Positions 7,865 through 16,898 of a DNA stretch of 43,350 nucleotides are shown here, piece by piece. The stretch is from an uncultured Bacteroidales bacterium (lineage in GTDB: Bacteria > Bacteroidota > Bacteroidia > Bacteroidales > WCHB1-69), in contig CAJODA010000025.1 of the NCBI GenBank assembly GCA_905233745.1, positions 1,537 to 44,886 on the forward strand. Direction: 5' to 3'. The position numbers were made by a program, and so were the translations under genes. The first letter of the stretch is position 1. Each line of letters opens with the position of its first letter. The notes under the pieces were generated by a model. It was given only the letters and a program-made list of their open reading frames with translations. It was not told the origin of the DNA and made no database searches.

Positions 7865-10477
7865 TTAGTTCTTTGCACTCTCTTTTGGGTCGGACTTGCT
7901 TTTTTTACCAGGGCTCTTCGACGGTTGGGCGGGCATCTCGATATGTCGCACATAGACATCCTGCTGCGGGAATGGGATTTCAATATTGTTGGCGTTCAAG
8001 GTGTTGTAAACCACCTCTTTGATACGGGCCACAATATTGGGTTTCTCCTCCACCAGAACCCAGCATATCACAAACAGGTCCACGCTGCTGTCGCCAAAGT
8101 CGTCGAACACCACTGAAAAGCGCTGCTTGTTGTCCACCAGGTACTTTCCGGATTTGTTTTTGACGATGAGCGGTTCGAGGCCCTTCATAAGCATTTGACG
8201 CACCTTTTCCACATTCACGCCGTAAGCCACGCCCACGGGGATTTTCACGAGCACGTAGCCGTGATTGCGGGTTAGGTTCTTGAAGTTCTTGGTGAACAGG
8301 GTGGCGTTTTGGAAGGCGATGACGCTGCCGTCCAGCGTGACGACTTGTGTGCTTTGGTAGTTGATGCTGTCAACTTTCCCCTGTACCCCGTCGCATTCGA
8401 TAAAATCGCCTACGCGCAGTCTGCCGGAGATAAGCGAAATGCCATATACGAAGTTTTCCAGAAGGTCTTTCATGGCAAAGCCAAGACCGGTGGCCAGGCC
8501 TGCCATCACAATGGAGATGCCTTTGCCGGAAACCTTCAGAATCATCATGGAGGTGACGATATAGAAGCACCATACGAGGATTGCGATGACATTGTTGGCC
8601 AGCGTGGCATTGCTCGGCCCCTGGATGTCTTTTTTGCGGCGTTTGCGCATCATCATGAAGAACGACTTTATGGCATAGTTCAGGTATCGGAAGATGAAGT
8701 ACAATACGACCACCATGCAGATTTTGAACAGGGAGAGTTCAACAACACCGGGTTTGTCAAGAAACACAAAGAAGAATATCTTGCGGCATACAGAGCTCAT
8801 TTCAAAAATGTTGGTTGCCCAATACACACTTGCGGGCACGGAGAGTACGGCCAGAATGGGAAGCAGTGCTTTGAAAAGGAAGTCATAGAACCATGTTTGG
8901 GCAATGTATTCTCCCTTAGCCATTTGAGGCTGTATCCGTTTGAAGTATTTTTGCAGGTCTTCCTCGTTGTTGATGGGGTAGCCTTTCTGTCGGGCGATTT
9001 TGCGGATCAGGCGGTGCGATTCGTACATCTTGGCCAAGTCGTAGAAGCAGGTGATGCTTTGGATGGCGGCCAGCTGTATGGCCCACCAAAGCATGATTTG
9101 GACGGCCAGCAGTACAAACCCGAACCAGGAGGCGAAGCAGGCCACTACCATGGCAATGAAGGATACCAGCGTGTATATCAGGTCGCTGTCGGGCAGCTTC
9201 TCCACTTTCTGTTTCATCACGATAAACTGCCAGATGGTGAACAGCAGCAGGACGGGTGGATAAATCAGATTGACCAGATTGTTGGGTATGAGGATGATGC
9301 GGAATACAATCACGATGAATGCCATCACTATAAACGGAGTGTAGGTGCGCACTCCGGCTCGGATTTGCTTGTCAGAGAGCCTTATCAGCAAGGAAACAAG
9401 GATGACCTCCACCAGCCAGGCAAAGAAAATCATCAGATCAATGGCCATCAGCACGAAGTTTTGTTGTACGAAAAAGCGTGCAATGCTGATGGAGATGGCG
9501 AAGATGGCTACCCCGCATGCGAGGGTGACAAACGGGCGTTTGTGGTTATCTTTGAAATGAACGCGCCACTTTTTGGGCAGCAGCCATTTCATGATGACAT
9601 AGCTGAGCAGGCTGGCCAGCAAGATGTAGAACAGCATGAATATGCTGATGCCGAAAATGACGGGGCCGCGCCACTCGGAGCTTCGGTCAAAGGGTTTGTA
9701 CTTGTCACCTACATCTTTCTTGGCTATGATGTAGTGCATCCGGAAGCGCTTGAGGGTCTGGAAATAATTATCCCCGGCATTTACAAAAATGCTTTTTTGG
9801 ATTTTTTCATATTTTGCCAGGGCGTATGCGTTCAGTTTCTCCACACGTTTGGTGACCCTTTCGTAGTGTTCCTGGTCGCGTTCCACATTTTCCAGCATTT
9901 CCAAGTAGTTGTCGCGGATGGCTGTTGCGTAGGTTACGCAAGCCTCGCGGTCTTCAAGTCCCTGCTTGTCGAGGAAGTATAGGGATTTACGGGTGGTGTC
10001 GAGCACCATTTTGGGGATTTTATTCCGGATGGAGTCGGGCAGCTGCATTAAGTCGCCATTGGGTAGCATTCGGGGTGGCAGCCCTTGCAAGGCACTGATC
10101 AGTTCGTTGTACCGCTCGATTTCGGCGTTGATGCGCTCCTTCATTTTGTTGTAGGGCATGTTGCGTGTCTTCAGTGAACGGTACTGTTCGGTGGCCGCTT
10201 GGCAGGCGTATGCCATGTCGAAGGTGAAATCGCTGCTTTGGGAATAGAGCATCAGGGCAATCTGGTTGCTGTTCTGCATCATGCGGATGAGGTTGGCGTG
10301 TTGTTCCACATTGCGTTTTTCGAAACGCGCCATCATGGCCTGCTGGTCATTGTAGGTTTGAAGCAGCTCGGCACGAAGCACCCCCAGCGTTTGGGCTAGG
10401 TCTTTCTCCTTCAGCACTGCCTGCGCTTGGAAAACAGTCAGCAGAAAGAGCAGGGTGAATGCGAATATTCTTTTCAT
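7865..10477 (-). CDS. MscS-family mechanosensitive ion channel with long N-terminal domain
   Basis: An 870-residue protein. A signal peptide (1-20, ending QAQA) is followed by a helical periplasmic domain (about 21-245), many membrane segments, and the MscS core near 665-830: GKGISIVMAGLATGLGFAMK (TM3 pore helix with Gly/Ala packing), then RVGDFIECDGVQGKVDSI and IAFQNATLF, the standard beta domain. Such large MscS relatives (MscK/YbdG-like layout) open under membrane tension at osmotic downshock. The C-terminus is a charged Lys/Ser tail. The gene is transcribed alone from a -7 box at 10517. Confidence 0.92.
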   Translation of the reverse strand: MKRIFAFTLLFLLTVFQAQAVLKEKDLAQTLGVLRAELLQTYNDQQAMMARFEKRNVEQHANLIRMMQNSNQIALMLYSQSSDFTFDMAYACQAATEQYRSLKTRNMPYNKMKERINAEIERYNELISALQGLPPRMLPNGDLMQLPDSIRNKIPKMVLDTTRKSLYFLDKQGLEDREACVTYATAIRDNYLEMLENVERDQEHYERVTKRVEKLNAYALAKYEKIQKSIFVNAGDNYFQTLKRFRMHYIIAKKDVGDKYKPFDRSSEWRGPVIFGISIFMLFYILLASLLSYVIMKWLLPKKWRVHFKDNHKRPFVTLACGVAIFAISISIARFFVQQNFVLMAIDLMIFFAWLVEVILVSLLIRLSDKQIRAGVRTYTPFIVMAFIVIVFRIILIPNNLVNLIYPPVLLLFTIWQFIVMKQKVEKLPDSDLIYTLVSFIAMVVACFASWFGFVLLAVQIMLWWAIQLAAIQSITCFYDLAKMYESHRLIRKIARQKGYPINNEEDLQKYFKRIQPQMAKGEYIAQTWFYDFLFKALLPILAVLSVPASVYWATNIFEMSSVCRKIFFFVFLDKPGVVELSLFKICMVVVLYFIFRYLNYAIKSFFMMMRKRRKKDIQGPSNATLANNVIAILVWCFYIVTSMMILKVSGKGISIVMAGLATGLGFAMKDLLENFVYGISLISGRLRVGDFIECDGVQGKVDSINYQSTQVVTLDGSVIAFQNATLFTKNFKNLTRNHGYVLVKIPVGVAYGVNVEKVRQMLMKGLEPLIVKNKSGKYLVDNKQRFSVVFDDFGDSSVDLFVICWVLVEEKPNIVARIKEVVYNTLNANNIEIPFPQQDVYVRHIEMPAQPSKSPGKKSKSDPKESAKN

Positions 10478-10516
10478 ATTTCTATTTCTTTGGATTTAAT
10501 TGTCGGACATTGGGCT

Positions 10517-10525
10517 GCAAAGATA
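10517..10525 (-). promoter_or_regulatory. -7 box of the MscS-type gene
   Basis: Reads TATCTTTGC on the minus strand, 39 bases ahead of the ATG at 10477. The remaining part of this 324-base divergent gap (10526-10711) shows no convincing gene or structure. Confidence 0.55.
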
Positions 10526-10711
10526 CAAAAAAGGGAAAAGGGTATAAGGACAAAGTCGGACCCTGCACCGATAACATAATTGCTGCATGATTTCCAGGAC
10601 CAATCCTGTGATACTGTTGATTCCCAGGTGTTTTATCCATATTATCAATATGCCAGTATTTATTGGCCGACGAATGTTTTGCACGGTGAATCCGCATTAA
10701 TGAAAAAAAAT

Positions 10712-10720
10712 TATATTTGC
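10712..10720 (+). promoter_or_regulatory. -7 box of the acyltransferase gene
   Basis: TATATTTGC matches the consensus. It leaves a leader of about 75 bases before the ATG at 10802; the leader shows no clear riboswitch or hairpin. Confidence 0.5.
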
Positions 10721-10801
10721 AACCTCTTTTATGTAATTAATATGTGACATCCATATTGGCTAGATTGTTTTCATAATAGGAATAACATAATTATCATTGG
10801 G

Positions 10802-12166
10802 ATGATTTCATTTGACAACATAGATAAACACGACTGGTTGTATGATTTCTATATGAACTATCTGTGCATCATGCACAATCATGTGTATTACCGTCGTTTC
10901 TACATACTAAACCAGGAGAATATACCGGAGCGCGGCCGTCCCACCATCGTGATTGCCAATCACCAGAACGGATTGATGGATGCGCTGGCGATTCTGCATA
11001 CCATGTATCGCGACCGTCGGCAGCCGGTGTTTATCGCGCGCGGTGATATCTTTAAGAAGGATATCTTCGCCCGAGTCTTGCGTTTCCTCAAGATTATGCC
11101 CACTTTCCGCAGCCGTGACGGAAATGTGAGTGACATGAAGAGTAACCTTACGATATACAATCGCGCCGCCCGTGTGCTGCGCAAGGGCGGTACCATCGTT
11201 ATTTTCCCGGAAGCCACGCACCAGAGCGGTCATTTTATGAATACTTTCAAGAAAGGCTTCTGCCGTATCGCTTTTGCCGCCGAGGAACTTAATGACTTCA
11301 AGCTTGGTCTCCAGGTGCTTCCGCTCAATATCCACTACTCCAACTATTTCAACTTCCGTAGTGACCTGATGGTTACGGTGGGTGAACCCTTTACTTTTGA
11401 GGAACTTTTTGACACCTACAAGGAAAACCACGACAGGGGGTATCTGGCTCTCAATGAGAAGGCGCGCGCCCGTGTCAAAGCAATTACGCCCGATATTGAC
11501 ATTCCCGAATATTATAATGAGATTGAGGCTCTGACACAGATGATGAGCGAACCTCTGCTCAAGTCGAAAGGACTCAACGTCAACAATCTGCCCAACCAGA
11601 AAGATGCCGCCATGACTGTCATTGCCAACATCCGGCAGTATCATACCGACGAACCGGAGCGATTTGAACAACTGATGATCAAAGTGCGGGAATACATGGC
11701 TCTGCTCAAACGGCTGGGCATACAGAATTGGATAGTGAACAGAAAACTCTCCATCCCACGTTTGGTAATACGTATCATTCTCATGTTCCTCACCCTTCCG
11801 CTGTTTGTTTTCGGCTATGTGAATAACTATATCCCGAGGGCGTTCACCAAGCATTTCACCGACAAGATAGAGGATCCCATGCTGCACTCATCGTTCCAGT
11901 ATGTGCTGGGCAGCGTGGTCGCATTCCCCATTTTCTATCTGCTGATCATATCGGTGGTGTGGGCTGTAAGCGGACATTTCTGGATTGCCGCCATCTATAT
12001 ATTGCTGACGTTCATGACGGCCTTTTTCGTGCACTATTATAAGATTGCTTTCCGCAAACTGCTTACTTTCTTCAGGGCGCGGAGATTCCGCAAGACTGAG
12101 GAGTACAGGACTCTTTGCCGGTTGAATGCGGAAATCACGGAAGAGGCTGAAGGTATTATCTTCTAA
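10802..12166 (+). CDS. 1-acyl-glycerol-3-phosphate acyltransferase-like (PlsC superfamily)
   Basis: A 454-residue protein. The N-terminal 250 residues are a glycerolipid acyltransferase domain with the His-Asp block in IVIANHQNGLMDAL and the glycerol-phosphate binding block in VIFPEATHQSGHF. The spacing NHQNGLMD (five residues between His and Asp) is a form I know from Bacteroidota members. After a linker, the C-terminus has about three membrane segments (LVIRIILMFLTLPLFVFGY and two near 380-430). It probably makes phosphatidic acid or another acylated lipid at the inner membrane. Its stop overlaps the convergent EamA transporter gene by 11 bases. Confidence 0.82.
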   Translation: MISFDNIDKHDWLYDFYMNYLCIMHNHVYYRRFYILNQENIPERGRPTIVIANHQNGLMDALAILHTMYRDRRQPVFIARGDIFKKDIFARVLRFLKIMPTFRSRDGNVSDMKSNLTIYNRAARVLRKGGTIVIFPEATHQSGHFMNTFKKGFCRIAFAAEELNDFKLGLQVLPLNIHYSNYFNFRSDLMVTVGEPFTFEELFDTYKENHDRGYLALNEKARARVKAITPDIDIPEYYNEIEALTQMMSEPLLKSKGLNVNNLPNQKDAAMTVIANIRQYHTDEPERFEQLMIKVREYMALLKRLGIQNWIVNRKLSIPRLVIRIILMFLTLPLFVFGYVNNYIPRAFTKHFTDKIEDPMLHSSFQYVLGSVVAFPIFYLLIISVVWAVSGHFWIAAIYILLTFMTAFFVHYYKIAFRKLLTFFRARRFRKTEEYRTLCRLNAEITEEAEGIIF

Positions 12167-13046
12167 AGTTCAGTTGGCTTACGATTACCCCGGACACCAC
12201 AAGCACCACACCCGCACATTTTTGCAGGGTGACGGTTTCCTGTCCGATCAGGGCGGCGCAGGATAGTGTCACGATTGGAATGGCGTTGGCAAATACGGAC
12301 ACTTTGGTGACGGAAATCTGTTTTGCAGCATACGAATAGCACATATAGGCTCCGGCGGAGCAGAAAACCGCCAGGCATACCAGACACAGGATGAGATTTC
12401 CTGTCCATGGAAGTCCGCCCCACAGTCGCAAATCGAAAATGCAGACCAGTGGCAAATAGAACGGGATGGCCAGCAGGTTCTGCAGGGTGGTGACCGTTAC
12501 CGGGCTATAGACTTTCAGCATGCGGCTCAGCATCACCGAGTAGCCGGCAGCGGCAATCACGGCCACCATAAGGATGGCCACCCCTTTGGGGTTGACGTGT
12601 ATGGATTCCCCAAAACCGAAGGTCATGATGAAAACTCCCAGTACGGATACGATAGTGCCGATGAAAAATTCTTTCCGCAATGTTTCCTTCTCCACGAAGT
12701 GCATGGTGAGAGACACAACGATGGGGATCAGGGCAATCATAACGGCGGCAAAACTGGCATCCACGTACATCATTCCGAAATCCTCGCCGATAAAGTAGAG
12801 AAAAGGCTCGAAAAAGGCCAGCAGGAAAAACCATTTCCAGTCCCCTTTGCGGATTTTTTCCAGCTTGTGCTGGATTTTGAAGAGGGTGACAAAGATGGCG
12901 GAAGCAATGGCAAGGCGGAGGAAAACGATTGTGAAAACTGGAAATTCGGCATTGAGCAGTTGCTTGGTCCACACGAAACTCATCCCCCAGAAGAGCATTG
13001 CAAACGTGATGGCCACATAGCCGGTAAGGGTCTGTTTTTTATCCAT
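12156..13046 (-). CDS. EamA/DMT-family transporter
   Basis: A 296-residue protein with about ten membrane helices in two EamA repeats: the first begins TGYVAITFAMLFWGMSFVWT and the second GVAILMVAVIAAAGYSVMLS. Drug/metabolite transporters of this kind export amino acids, nucleotides or other small metabolites; the substrate cannot be read here. The reading frame is open to 13169, but the start at 13046 (MDKKQTLTGY) is preferred: it begins just before helix 1 and lies five bases after the stop of the upstream methyltransferase gene, whereas the longer form would run through that gene. It is probably co-transcribed with the methyltransferase and thioesterase genes. Confidence 0.85.
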   Translation of the reverse strand: MDKKQTLTGYVAITFAMLFWGMSFVWTKQLLNAEFPVFTIVFLRLAIASAIFVTLFKIQHKLEKIRKGDWKWFFLLAFFEPFLYFIGEDFGMMYVDASFAAVMIALIPIVVSLTMHFVEKETLRKEFFIGTIVSVLGVFIMTFGFGESIHVNPKGVAILMVAVIAAAGYSVMLSRMLKVYSPVTVTTLQNLLAIPFYLPLVCIFDLRLWGGLPWTGNLILCLVCLAVFCSAGAYMCYSYAAKQISVTKVSVFANAIPIVTLSCAALIGQETVTLQKCAGVVLVVSGVIVSQLNFRR

Positions 13047-13051
13047 AGGGA

Positions 13052-13804
13052 TCAGAATTTGGCTGCGGCCTGATACAGCAGTATGGCGGTGGCAACCGCA
13101 GCGTTGAGAGATTCGGCGGTGTCCGGTCCGGTATGTACGGAAGGGATGGTGATTTTGCGGGTGACGCATTCTTCCACTTCAGGGGAGATGCCGTGCGACT
13201 CGCTGCCGATTACGATTATGTCAGAGGATTGGAAGCCGAAGCTCCGGATGGATTCCCCGGCCAGGAAGGCGCCCAGCACCCGGCGACGGGAGGACTGTTC
13301 GCGCAAGTACGGAACCAAGGGGCGGTATTGCACGTGTACGTGGGCGAAAGAACCCATGGTGGCCTGGATGGTCTTTGGGCTGTAAAACTCCACGCAATCA
13401 GGGGAACACACGATATGGCGGATGTTGAACCAGTCGGCGGTCCGGGCAATAGTGCCCAGATTGCCGGGGTCGGCGATGCGGTCGAGCACGAGCACGGGTT
13501 CTTCGTCAGGGATGTTGACCCGGCGGGTGGACTGGCGGGCTACCGCCAGCAGTGCGGGGGGTGTGGAGAGCGTGCTGATACGCTCCATCTCAGCATCTGT
13601 GACCAGCGTTACCTGCCGCTTGCCAAGCAGATGCTGGTTCTCTTTGGCGTTGGCCTCCGTGGCATAGATGTCCAGCACCTCGAAATCGGACTGCAGGAGC
13701 GCCTCAACGCATTTTCTGCCCTCTACAATGAAAAGCTGTTCCGCATCGCGGAACTTTTTCTGATGTAGTTTGCGGATATCGGATATTTTATTCTTGCTGA
13801 TCAT
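13052..13804 (-). CDS. SpoU/TrmH-family RNA 2'-O-methyltransferase
   Basis: A 250-residue SPOUT methyltransferase. The N-terminal substrate-binding part (QLFIVEGRKCVEALL) is typical. The three SpoU motifs are LVLDRIADPGNLGTIARTAD (motif 1), DIIVIGSESHGISPEV (motif 2) and ITIPSVHTG followed by SLNAAVATAILLY (motif 3), which make the knotted SAM site. It should methylate a ribose in rRNA or tRNA; the target is not deducible. The start at 13804 (MISKNKISDIRKLH) matches the usual family N-terminus; an upstream ATG at 13828 would overlap the thioesterase gene by 41 bases instead of 17. Confidence 0.88.
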   Translation of the reverse strand: MISKNKISDIRKLHQKKFRDAEQLFIVEGRKCVEALLQSDFEVLDIYATEANAKENQHLLGKRQVTLVTDAEMERISTLSTPPALLAVARQSTRRVNIPDEEPVLVLDRIADPGNLGTIARTADWFNIRHIVCSPDCVEFYSPKTIQATMGSFAHVHVQYRPLVPYLREQSSRRRVLGAFLAGESIRSFGFQSSDIIVIGSESHGISPEVEECVTRKITIPSVHTGPDTAESLNAAVATAILLYQAAAKF

Positions 13805-14225
13805 CGGGAAGATGTTCAAATTGGGCAAACAGTTTCTTGTACTCTTCCCTGATGGGGATGGACTGATGGGTGGTGCGGTCGAATCCGGCGAGGACGCTGT
13901 AGCAGGTTGTCTTCACCACATCCGTTTGGGTGTCGCGCAGCTGCTGCATCATCTTGATGCTCTTCTTGCCTATGGATAGCAGACGGGTCTCGCAGACAAT
14001 GTGGTCTTGGAATTCAATACCCTGCTTGAAATCCATTTCCACATGCACCAGTACCATGTCCATTTCACGCCAATCGATAGGCTTTTGGAAAACATGTTCG
14101 AAATAGGAGCTGCGACCGAAATCAAAGTAATTGCACTGCGCGCCGTTGTTGACATGGACGAACGGGTCCAAGTCACTCATCCGTATTTGGATGGGAACAG
14201 AAAATCGATACTCTTCAGTCTGCAT
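13788..14225 (-). CDS. acyl-CoA thioesterase, 4-hydroxybenzoyl-CoA thioesterase (hotdog) family
   Basis: A 145-residue hotdog-fold protein. The active-site stretch is MSDLDPFVHVNNGAQCNYFD, with the conserved Asp and the HVNN signature of YbgC/FcbC-like acyl-CoA thioesterases. It hydrolyses acyl-CoA thioesters in the cytoplasm; chain preference is unknown. It is the first gene of a likely operon with the SpoU methyltransferase (overlap 17 bases) and the EamA transporter. The rpsT terminator lies just upstream, so it needs its own promoter, which I could not identify. Confidence 0.83.
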   Translation of the reverse strand: MQTEEYRFSVPIQIRMSDLDPFVHVNNGAQCNYFDFGRSSYFEHVFQKPIDWREMDMVLVHVEMDFKQGIEFQDHIVCETRLLSIGKKSIKMMQQLRDTQTDVVKTTCYSVLAGFDRTTHQSIPIREEYKKLFAQFEHLPDDQQE

Positions 14226-14228
14226 ACT

Positions 14229-14252
14229 AAAAAAGGGGAATTATACTTCCCC
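14229..14252 (-). terminator. intrinsic terminator of rpsT
   Basis: On the minus strand GGGGAA (14247-14252) and TTCCCC (14235-14240) form a 6-bp stem with a 6-base loop, followed by six T (14229-14234). It lies 80 bases after the rpsT stop, beyond the repeat tract, and ends three bases before the thioesterase ATG. Confidence 0.75.
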
Positions 14253-14264
14253 AATATTTTTTTG

Positions 14265-14331
14265 TTGATAGCTTATAGCTGTTGGCTGTTGATTATTAGC
14301 TAGCGGCTAATGGCCAATAGCTAATGGCTAA
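14265..14331 (-). repeat. GCTAATGGC-type short repeat tract after rpsT
   Basis: The tract between the rpsT stop and its terminator is made of variants of GCTAATGGC, CAATAGCTA and GCTGTTG. Related words (GGCCGTTGGCCAATGGCTAA) recur once, at 35118-35137. The units drift and are not in a single clean period. It would be transcribed as the 3' untranslated region of rpsT. Confidence 0.6.
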
Positions 14332-14583
14332 TTACATAGCGTTGATTTTCTTCATCAAGCCGGATTTGAGGTTGGCGGCTTTGTTTTTGTGAATCATACC
14401 TCTCTTGGCGAGTTTGTCAATCATAGCGGTCATGTCGGACAGTTTCTGGGTGGCTTGGGCCTTGTCCTCGATGGCGCGAATGTCTCTCAGGGCATTGCGC
14501 ATGGTTCTTGAATAATAACGGTTAGCCAGTCTTTTTCTCTCGTTTGCTCTAATTCTCTTGATAGATGACTTATGATTTGCCAT
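14332..14583 (-). CDS. rpsT: 30S ribosomal protein S20
   Basis: The 83-residue basic protein opens [20 protein letters not shown], the standard S20 start, and ends with [15 protein letters not shown]. It binds 16S rRNA in the 30S subunit body. Length and sequence are ordinary. It is transcribed alone from a well-formed Bacteroidota promoter (14629-14659) and ends at an intrinsic terminator (14229-14252). Confidence 0.98.
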   Translation of the reverse strand: MANHKSSIKRIRANERKRLANRYYSRTMRNALRDIRAIEDKAQATQKLSDMTAMIDKLAKRGMIHKNKAANLKSGLMKKINAM

Positions 14584-14628
14584 TTCTTACTTTGATTTAT
14601 AATTTTTTACGTTTTAAATTTTCGGGCT

Positions 14629-14659
14629 GCAAAAGTACACTTTTTTTGAAAAGATTCAA
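14629..14659 (-). promoter_or_regulatory. Bacteroidota-type promoter of rpsT
   Basis: On the minus strand TTG (14657-14659), a 19-base spacer and TACTTTTGC (14629-14637) match the -33/-7 consensus, 46 bases ahead of the rpsT ATG. Confidence 0.7.
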
Positions 14660-14680
14660 GTGTGTTCAGAATTTATTTTT

Positions 14681-16861
14681 TTACAGGTTCTCCAGAATGT
14701 ATTTGGAGAGTTTATGGTAGAGGTATGTGCGTGTGTTTCCACCCATGATGAAGTGATTTTTGTTGGGGAAGAAGAACTGGTCATACTCCACACCTGCTTC
14801 ATTGAGGGCTTTTACCAGCTCCATGGCGTTTTGGAAGTGCACATTGTCGTCAGCAGTGCCATGGATGAGCAGGTATTTGCCTTTAAGGTCTTTGGCGTAG
14901 GTGGTGGGGGAGTTGAGGTCGTAGCCGTCTGGGTTCTCCTGCGGGGTGCGCATGAAGCGCTCGGTGTAGATGTTGTCGTAGTAGCGCCAGTTGGTGACCG
15001 GAGCCACGGAGATGGCCATCTTGAAGGCGCCGTCGCCACGGAACAAAGACAACGCAGAGAGATAGCCGCCGAAGCTCCATCCCCAAATGCCGATGCGGTC
15101 GCCATCCACGAAAGCTTGCTTCTTCAGCCAGTTGGCCGCGGCAATCTGGTCGATGGCCTCGTATTTACCCATTTGCTGGTAGATGACCTTCTTGAAGGCG
15201 TCGCCACGAGTGGCCGTGCCGCGCCCGTCCACGCACACGCAGATGTAGCCCTTCTGCGCTAACATCTGGTAAAAGGCGAGGTCCTGTGCGCTGCTGTAGG
15301 CGTTCATCACCTGCTGGCTGCCCGGACCGCCGTAGCACGTCATCATCACCGGATATTTCTTGTTTGCATCGAAGTCGGCCGGTTTCATCATCCAGCCGTA
15401 CAATTCGGTGCCATCGTCAGTTGTGAAATGGATGATCTCGCGGTCCACGAAACCGTATTTGTCCATTGTCTCCTTCACGTTCTTGTTGTCGTTGAGCACA
15501 CGCAGTTCCTTGCCCTTGGCTTCATGGATGGTGTATTTGGGCAGGGTGTTCAGATCAGAGTATTGCAGACGGTAATAATTGCCGTTCGGGCTGAACAGCG
15601 TACTTGCCCAACCATCACCTTTGGTCAGGAGCTGTTTCTTCTTGCCGTCGAAATTGATGACGTAGAGGTCACGGTTCAGCACGCCGCTTTCATTGGAAAG
15701 ATAATAGATGAGCTTTTTATCTTCATTCACATATTGGATTTCATTGACCTCCCAATTGCCGGAAGTCAGTTGCTTGACTTCGCCGCCTAGGGTTACCTTA
15801 TATATATGATTGAATCCGTCGCGCTCGGAAGTGACAATCATCGTCTTTCCGTCTTTCAGGAAATAATAGTTGTCGGTCACGTCCAGCCATTTGTCGTTGC
15901 GGTCGGTATAGACGATGTCCTGTTGCTTGGTGATGGTGTTGTAGCGGATGAAATCGAGTTGGTTCTGATGACGGTTCAGTTTCAGAACCACAGCATCCTG
16001 GCTGTTGGGCAGCCAATAGACCCGTGGGAAGTAGCAGTTGGTGTTGTCACCCAGATCGATTTTGGAGAGGGCTTTTGTGGCAATATCATAGATGTAAACG
16101 TCCACCAGGGAGTTGTCCTCGCCGGCTTTCGGGTATTTGTATTTGAAATCGGTAGGGTAGAGCTCGTCGTACAAAGCGAAGTTGTACTCCTTCACGCGAC
16201 GCTGGTCGAAGCGCAGGAAGGCAATCTTGCTACCGTCGGGAGACCAGGAGGCTGCGCTTGACATGTCCAACTCCTCTTCATATACCCAGTCGGCATAGCC
16301 GTTGAAGATGGCATTTTCCTGCCCGTCATGGGTGATCTGCGTGATAACGCCTGTGGCGAGGTTCTGATAGAAGAGGTCGCAATCGCGGGCAAACAGCACT
16401 TTCTGTCCGTCTTCCGACAGAAATGCGAAGTGCAGCTTGGTGTTGGTGTCGGCCACCATGGTGAGCGTCTTGTTCTCGATATCATACACATAATAATAGG
16501 CCAGCGATGAACGGCGCCAGATACTCTCTTCGTCTATGGCAAGCACCACTTTCTTCTCGTCGGAAGAGAATTCATAGCTGCTGAGCTTGCTGATGTTGAC
16601 GAAACCCTTGCTCAGGCGGTCCAGGTCTGCGTTGGAGACAAGCATGTCCAAACGGTCGCCTGTGGCGAAACTGTAGCGCTCAATGCCAGCGCGCTTCACT
16701 ACGGTGTAGTAGTCGCTCTTGGGCATGGCAGTGTAACCGGCCACGCCGCGGGGATAAAAGTAAAAATCGTCCCAGATTCTCTCGATGGTAATTTCTTTGG
16801 ATTGGCCAAAGCAGCTGCAAATAGCAGTGAACAAAAGTGTTACAAGAAGTATTCTTTTCAT
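14681..16861 (-). CDS. dipeptidyl peptidase IV (S9B family), exported
   Basis: The 726-residue protein has a signal peptide (MKRILLVTLLFTAICSCFGQ), an eight-bladed beta-propeller and a C-terminal alpha/beta hydrolase. The catalytic Ser is in GIWGWSFGGYLSALS, the Asp in HGTADDNVHFQ and the His in FFPNKNHFIMGGNTR. The double Glu that binds the substrate N-terminus is in DWVYEEELDMSS. DPP IV removes X-Pro or X-Ala dipeptides from peptide N-termini, typically in the periplasm or on the surface. The start at 16861 is chosen over the open frame to 16960, because that extension overlaps the previous gene and the signal peptide begins at 16861. The gene has its own -7 box at 16885. Confidence 0.95.
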   Translation of the reverse strand: MKRILLVTLLFTAICSCFGQSKEITIERIWDDFYFYPRGVAGYTAMPKSDYYTVVKRAGIERYSFATGDRLDMLVSNADLDRLSKGFVNISKLSSYEFSSDEKKVVLAIDEESIWRRSSLAYYYVYDIENKTLTMVADTNTKLHFAFLSEDGQKVLFARDCDLFYQNLATGVITQITHDGQENAIFNGYADWVYEEELDMSSAASWSPDGSKIAFLRFDQRRVKEYNFALYDELYPTDFKYKYPKAGEDNSLVDVYIYDIATKALSKIDLGDNTNCYFPRVYWLPNSQDAVVLKLNRHQNQLDFIRYNTITKQQDIVYTDRNDKWLDVTDNYYFLKDGKTMIVTSERDGFNHIYKVTLGGEVKQLTSGNWEVNEIQYVNEDKKLIYYLSNESGVLNRDLYVINFDGKKKQLLTKGDGWASTLFSPNGNYYRLQYSDLNTLPKYTIHEAKGKELRVLNDNKNVKETMDKYGFVDREIIHFTTDDGTELYGWMMKPADFDANKKYPVMMTCYGGPGSQQVMNAYSSAQDLAFYQMLAQKGYICVCVDGRGTATRGDAFKKVIYQQMGKYEAIDQIAAANWLKKQAFVDGDRIGIWGWSFGGYLSALSLFRGDGAFKMAISVAPVTNWRYYDNIYTERFMRTPQENPDGYDLNSPTTYAKDLKGKYLLIHGTADDNVHFQNAMELVKALNEAGVEYDQFFFPNKNHFIMGGNTRTYLYHKLSKYILENL

Positions 16862-16884
16862 TGTATGATTTTTTAATTGAGTTT

Positions 16885-16893
16885 GCAAAGATA
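16885..16893 (-). promoter_or_regulatory. -7 box of the DPP IV gene
   Basis: Reads TATCTTTGC on the minus strand, in the 37-base gap just after the stop of the WG-repeat gene. This suggests that the DPP IV gene is transcribed separately from its neighbour. Confidence 0.5.
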
Positions 16894-16898
16894 CAACA

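Noticed and set aside
8309-9982. 557-residue plus-strand open frame across the MscS gene
   Set aside because: It is antisense to a clear MscS channel gene; the composition (His/Gln/Asp-rich) is typical of a shadow frame, and no family motif is seen.
10482-10697. 71-residue minus-strand frame in the mscS-plsC gap
   Set aside because: It overlaps the MscS gene -7 box, has no recognisable features, and another short frame overlaps it; more likely noncoding.
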